From the NCBI RefSeq assembly GCF_001570565.1, contig NZ_BBXE01000020.1:124001-188000 (forward strand): a stretch of 64,000 nt of DNA, given 5' to 3'. The notes beneath the pieces were generated by a model. That model was not told the DNA's origin. It saw only the letters and a program-made list of their open reading frames with translations, and did not search any database. The position numbers and the translations under genes are program-made. Positions within the stretch are counted from its first letter, which is position 1. Each line of letters begins with the position of its first letter. The DNA is from Herbidospora yilanensis (lineage in GTDB: Bacteria > Actinomycetota > Actinomycetes > Streptosporangiales > Streptosporangiaceae). Below, piece by piece: positions 60,512 to 64,000 of the stretch.

Positions 60512-60562
60512 TCTGGCCAACTCTAGCGGAGAGTGATCCCCCGAACACGACGGATTCGCCTC

Positions 60563-61276
60563 TCAGACCACCTTCGCGAGCATCACCGGCTCCGTCGTCG
60601 GCTGCTCGGAACCGCCCGCCGGCTCCACCGTCACCCCGAAGTGGTCGGTCCCCGGCGGCAGGTCCACCGTCGCCGTGCGGATCCCGCCGCCGTCGACCAG
60701 ACCCGCCGGGCGGATGTGTTCCCCGCCGATGGTCCAGAGCTGGTAGGTCCGGGACGGGTCGAGCGCCGGCAGGTCGGAGGTGAACATCACCTTCCCGCGG
60801 CTCTCCGAGGCCACCACCGTCGCCGATCCCCCGCCGGCCATGCCGACCTTGCGGACCACGGCGTCGGGCGCGGCGAGCAGGTTCTGGATCTCCTCGATCG
60901 AGGCGTCCCGCGACCGGATCTCGTTGACGGCGACGACGCCGATCGACACCGCCGCGGCGGCCGAGACGGCGGCCAGGGCCAGGGCCCACCGGCCGGGGCG
61001 GCGGCGCAGCGGCACGACGACCTCGGGTGGCGTCTCCTCGATCACGGGCGGTTCCTGGCGGACTTCGGCGATCTGGGCCATGACCCGTGACTTCAGGGCC
61101 CGGGGCGGGGCCTCGGCCACCGCGACGCCGAGCCGCGCGGCCGTCTCCCTCAGCCCCCGGACCTCGATCGCGCAGGCCTCGCACCGGGACAGGTGGCCCT
61201 CGAACTCGCCCAGTTCACCGGCGGGCAGGGCGTTCAGGGCGTAGGCCCCGGACAGGGTGTGGATCTCGTCGTTCAC
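60563..61276 (-). CDS. Anti-sigma factor, RskA family
   Basis: 237 residues. The N-terminal zinc-binding anti-sigma domain is seen in HTLSGAYALNALPAGELGEFEGHLSRCEAC (H-x3-C-x2-C type), one membrane helix near 100-122 (WALALAAVSAAAAVSIGVVAV), and an extracellular RskA C-terminal domain (YQLWTIGGEHIRPAGLV, then FGVTVEPAGGSEQPT). It holds the sigma factor at the membrane until cleaved. The GTG start overlaps the sigma gene stop (GTGA). Confidence 0.9.
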   Translation of the reverse strand: MNDEIHTLSGAYALNALPAGELGEFEGHLSRCEACAIEVRGLRETAARLGVAVAEAPPRALKSRVMAQIAEVRQEPPVIEETPPEVVVPLRRRPGRWALALAAVSAAAAVSIGVVAVNEIRSRDASIEEIQNLLAAPDAVVRKVGMAGGGSATVVASESRGKVMFTSDLPALDPSRTYQLWTIGGEHIRPAGLVDGGGIRTATVDLPPGTDHFGVTVEPAGGSEQPTTEPVMLAKVV

Positions 61277-61863
61277 CGCTCCACCCCCATGCAGTCGCGC
61301 AGCCGGACCAGACCGTCGCGCATCCGTGTCTTCACGGTCCCCAGGGGGACCTTCAGCAGGCCGGCCACCTCGGGATAGCTGTAACCCCCGTAGTAGGCCA
61401 TCGTGACGGCCTGGCGTTGCAGTTCGGTCAGGCCGTCGAGGCAGCGGCGGACCCGTTCGCCCTCCAGGCGCGTGGTCACGGTCTCGGCCACGTGGTCGTA
61501 GGCGACCTCGCCGCCCATCCGGGCCACCCGGTCCTCCCGGTCGGAGGACGCCTGCGCGGAGCGTACCCGGTCGACGGCGCGGCGGTGGGCCACGGTCATC
61601 ACCCAGGACAGGGCGCCGCCGCGGGCGGGGTCGAAGCGGGCGGCGGTCCGCCACACCTCGACCATGACCTCCTGGGCGACCTCCTCGGCCTGGGCCCGGT
61701 CGCGCACGACGCGGCGGATCAGTCCGAACACCGGGGCGATCAGTCTGTCGTACAGGCGCTCGAAGGCCGTCTCGTCGCCGCGGGCGACCAGGATCAGCAG
61801 CTCGTCGAGCTCCGGGCTGCGGCCCGTGACGGATAGGGGCACGACATCGTTCACGAACCCCAT
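61273..61863 (-). CDS. ECF RNA polymerase sigma factor, SigK-like
   Basis: 196 residues with region 2 (FERLYDRLIAPVFGLIRRVVRDRAQAEEVAQEVMVEVW) and region 4 (LTELQRQAVTMAYYGGYSYPEVAGLLKVPLGTVKTRMRDGLVRLR). The adjacent RskA-type anti-sigma factor makes it a SigK-like extracytoplasmic-function sigma factor. It is divergent from the FAD monooxygenase gene, 44 bp apart, which may be one of its targets. Confidence 0.92.
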   Translation of the reverse strand: MGFVNDVVPLSVTGRSPELDELLILVARGDETAFERLYDRLIAPVFGLIRRVVRDRAQAEEVAQEVMVEVWRTAARFDPARGGALSWVMTVAHRRAVDRVRSAQASSDREDRVARMGGEVAYDHVAETVTTRLEGERVRRCLDGLTELQRQAVTMAYYGGYSYPEVAGLLKVPLGTVKTRMRDGLVRLRDCMGVER

Positions 61864-61907
61864 TCGCCGCCGCCTGCCCCGTGGATTGCCCGGGTAGGAG
61901 GGGAATC

Positions 61908-63125
61908 ATGGAAACCACCGTGGTGATCGCGGGCGGCGGGCCCGCCGGGGCGATGCTGGGGCTGCTGCTCGCGCGGGCGGGGATCGAGGTCGTCCTGCTG
62001 GAGAAGCACGCCGACTTCTTCCGGGACTTCCGGGGGGACACGATCCATCCGTCGACGATCCAGGTCCTCGACGAACTGGGGCTGCTGGAGAGGTTCGAGG
62101 CCATCCCGCACCGCTCGTTCGAGTACTTCGCCCTCTACACGGGCGAGGAGTTCATCCCGATGGCCGACTTCCGCGGGCTGCCCGGCAGGCACCGGCGGCT
62201 GGCGATGGTGCCGCAGTGGGACTTCCTCAGGCTGATCACCACCGCGGCCGGCGAATATCCGAACTTCCGGCTCCTCATGGAGCACAAGGCCGTGGACGTG
62301 ATCCGCGAGGGCGACGCGGTCCGCGGGGTCGTGGTGGAGTCGGGCGGCGCCCGCACGGAGATCCGGGCCGCGCTGACCGTGGCGGCCGACGGGCGGCACA
62401 GCGATCTGCGCGCCGCCGTCGGGTTCGAGCCGGCCGACATCGGGGCGCCGATGGACGTGTTGTGGTTCCGGCTGCCCCGCCACGACGGGCATCCCGACGA
62501 CGTGTTCCTGCGGCCGGGCCGCGGCACGGCGCTGGTGTCGTTCAACCGGGGCGACTACTGGCAGATGGCCTACTTGATCCCGAAGGGCGGGTTCGACGAC
62601 CTCAAGGCGGCCGGCCTGGCGAACTTCCGGTCGAGCGTCACCAACCTGCTGCCCTACCTCGACACGAGCGAGGTCACCTTCGACGACGTCCAGCTCCTCA
62701 CCGTGGTCGTCGACCGGCTGCCGCGGTGGCATCTGCCGGGGATGCTGGTCATCGGGGACGCCGCGCACGCCATGTCGCCGGTCGGCGGGGTCGGGATCAA
62801 CCTGGCGATCCAGGACGCCATCGCGGCCGGGAACCTCCTCGCCGGGCCGCTGGGCCGGGCGCAGCGGAACCGGCGGCCGGTGCTCGATCCCGTGCCGGCT
62901 TCTCTCCTGGCGAAACTGCGGCGCCGGCGCTGGTATCCGACGGCCGCGACCCAGGCGATCCAGGTGCAGATCCAGAACCGGATCATCGCCCGCGTCCTCG
63001 CGGGTGACGCCGATGCGGGCTCCATCGGCGCCGCCGCGCGGAGGATCCCCCTGCCGGTACGCCGCCTCCTCGGCCGCGCCATCGGGCTGGGTTTCCGGCC
63101 CGAGCACGTACGCTCATCTCACTGA
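61908..63125 (+). CDS. FAD-dependent monooxygenase (PHBH-type)
   Basis: 405 residues. FAD-binding GGGPAGAMLGLLLARAGIEVVLLEKH at the start, the DG motif VAADGRHSDLRAAVG near 160 and the GD motif LVIGDAAHAMSPVGGVGINLAIQDA near 285 are all typical of class A aromatic hydroxylases. AGGAGGGG precedes the ATG at 61908. The substrate is unknown; similar actinomycete proteins hydroxylate polyketides or simple phenols. Confidence 0.88.
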   Translation: METTVVIAGGGPAGAMLGLLLARAGIEVVLLEKHADFFRDFRGDTIHPSTIQVLDELGLLERFEAIPHRSFEYFALYTGEEFIPMADFRGLPGRHRRLAMVPQWDFLRLITTAAGEYPNFRLLMEHKAVDVIREGDAVRGVVVESGGARTEIRAALTVAADGRHSDLRAAVGFEPADIGAPMDVLWFRLPRHDGHPDDVFLRPGRGTALVSFNRGDYWQMAYLIPKGGFDDLKAAGLANFRSSVTNLLPYLDTSEVTFDDVQLLTVVVDRLPRWHLPGMLVIGDAAHAMSPVGGVGINLAIQDAIAAGNLLAGPLGRAQRNRRPVLDPVPASLLAKLRRRRWYPTAATQAIQVQIQNRIIARVLAGDADAGSIGAAARRIPLPVRRLLGRAIGLGFRPEHVRSSH

Positions 63126-63176
63126 ATGGACATGGCAGGCCGGTCCTCGGGACGAGGAACGATAACCTCGTATGTC

Positions 63177-64000
63177 GTGAGCGCACTCAACCTCGACACC
63201 TGGCGTGACCTGCCCGCCGCCCAGCAGCCCGAGTGGCCCGACCGCGGCGCGCTCGACGATGTGGTCACCGAGTTGCGCGGGTTGCCGCCGCTGGTCTTCG
63301 CCGGGGAGTGCGACCGGCTGAAAGACGAGCTGGCGGCGGTCGCGCGCGGCGAGGCGTTCGTCCTGCAGGGTGGTGACTGCGCCGAGACGTTCGCCGGCGC
63401 CACCGCCGACAACGTCCGCAACAAGATCAAGACGCTGCTCCAGATGGCGATCGTGCTGACCTACGCCGGGCGGGTGCCCGTCGTCAAGATCGGCCGGCTC
63501 GCCGGGCAGTTCGCCAAGCCGCGGTCGAAGAACACCGAGACCCGCGACGGCGTCGAACTGCCGGCCTACCGGGGCGACATGGTCAACGGCTTCGAGTTCA
63601 CCGAGGCCTCGCGGGTGCCCGACCCGGGCCGTCTCCTGCGGGCCTACCACTCCTCGGCGGTGACGCTGAACCTGGCGCGGGCCTTCACCAAGGGCGGCTA
63701 CGCCGACCTGCGGCAGGTCCACGCCTGGAACCAGGACTTCGTGGCCGGTTCCCCGGCCGGTCAGCGCTACGAGCGGCTGGCCCGGGAGATCGACCAGGCG
63801 CTGGCCTTCATGTCGGCGTGCGGCGCGGAGCCCGCGGAGTTCCACACGGTCGAGTTCTACTCCTCCCACGAGGCCCTGATCCTCGACTACGACCACGCGA
63901 TGACCCGCATCGACAGCCGCACGGGTCTGCCCTACGACGTCTCGGCCCACATGGTCTGGATCGGCGAGCGCACCCGCCAGCTCGACCACGCCCACGTCGA
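63177..64000 (+). CDS. Class II 3-deoxy-7-phosphoheptulonate (DAHP) synthase, 5' part
   Basis: The frame opens at a GTG (63177) and runs off the window end, giving 274 residues. It matches plant/actinomycete type II DAHP synthase: LDTWRDLPAAQQPEWPD, VLQGGDCAETFA (Cys of the metal site), VPVVKIGRLAGQFAKPRS, VNGFEFTEASRVPDP, AFTKGGYADLRQVHAWN and EFYSSHEALILDYD. It makes DAHP from phosphoenolpyruvate and erythrose 4-phosphate, the first step to aromatic amino acids. The ribosome-binding site is weak, so the start is slightly uncertain. Confidence 0.93.
   Translation, partial: MSALNLDTWRDLPAAQQPEWPDRGALDDVVTELRGLPPLVFAGECDRLKDELAAVARGEAFVLQGGDCAETFAGATADNVRNKIKTLLQMAIVLTYAGRVPVVKIGRLAGQFAKPRSKNTETRDGVELPAYRGDMVNGFEFTEASRVPDPGRLLRAYHSSAVTLNLARAFTKGGYADLRQVHAWNQDFVAGSPAGQRYERLAREIDQALAFMSACGAEPAEFHTVEFYSSHEALILDYDHAMTRIDSRTGLPYDVSAHMVWIGERTRQLDHAHV

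Noticed and set aside
63119-63995. Minus-strand frames over the DAHP synthase gene
   Set aside because: The plus strand gives an unmistakable class II DAHP synthase; the opposite frames are shadows.
1-64000. Insertion sequences, integrases, att sites, tRNA or rRNA genes
   Set aside because: Looked for; no transposase motifs, flanking target duplications or cloverleaf-like sequences seen by eye.

Overview
The window is about 70 % GC, uses many GTG and TTG starts and 4-bp ATGA/GTGA gene overlaps, and reads as a chromosomal segment of a filamentous actinomycete. Streptosporangiales (Nonomuraea-like) is my best guess from gene content; no rRNA gene is present to prove it. I see no tRNA, rRNA, transposase, integrase or CRISPR.

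Left part (1-15.4 kb): the tail of a sugar-ABC ATPase, an ACT-domain protein and an orphan sensor kinase, then a divergent NRPS locus. One arm is a C-A-T-TE protein fused to an MFS exporter. The other is a two-module C-A-T-C-A-T synthetase followed by a stand-alone, degenerate condensation-domain protein. Two related 21-bp palindromes sit in the shared promoter region.

15.7-24.2 kb: a secreted esterase, a nonulosonic (sialic) acid operon (NeuA-HAD-NeuB fusion, GT2, polysialyltransferase-like) and three secreted proteins (CHAP with repeats, GerMN-type, RTX-type). 24.3-32.1 kb: a tightly overlapping Nit1C/MSMEG_0565-0572-type operon (glycosyltransferase, two nitrilase-family proteins of which one has lost its catalytic residues, GNAT-AIR synthase fusion, radical SAM, Sll0783-like protein, amidohydrolase, flavin monooxygenase). 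32.2-37.1 kb: two further sialyltransferase-like genes, a sulfatase, a MarR regulator and a nitroreductase.

37.2-58.6 kb is the most interesting part. A cellobiose system (cebEFG-bglC-cebR) carries two perfect CebR boxes, TGGGAGCGCTCCCA, upstream of cebE. The identical box recurs upstream of a second NRPS-MFS fusion gene and again upstream of an aldose epimerase gene. The NRPS-MFS gene heads a six-gene chain joined by 4-bp overlaps: NRPS-MFS, free carrier protein, GT4, E1alpha, E1beta, E2. A second beta-glucosidase follows, and divergently there is a SyrP/TauD-type oxygenase and a GT1 glycosyltransferase. I propose a cellulose-responsive natural-product locus: the adenylation code looks Asn-like, the oxygenase could beta-hydroxylate the residue, the E1/E2/carrier set could load a small acyl unit, and the fused transporter could export the product, possibly as a glycoside unmasked by the beta-glucosidase.

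Right edge (58.6-64 kb): a phosphotransferase, a toxin-antitoxin pair with a tandem-repeat operator, an ECF sigma/anti-sigma pair, an FAD monooxygenase and the start of class II DAHP synthase, which looks like core chromosome.
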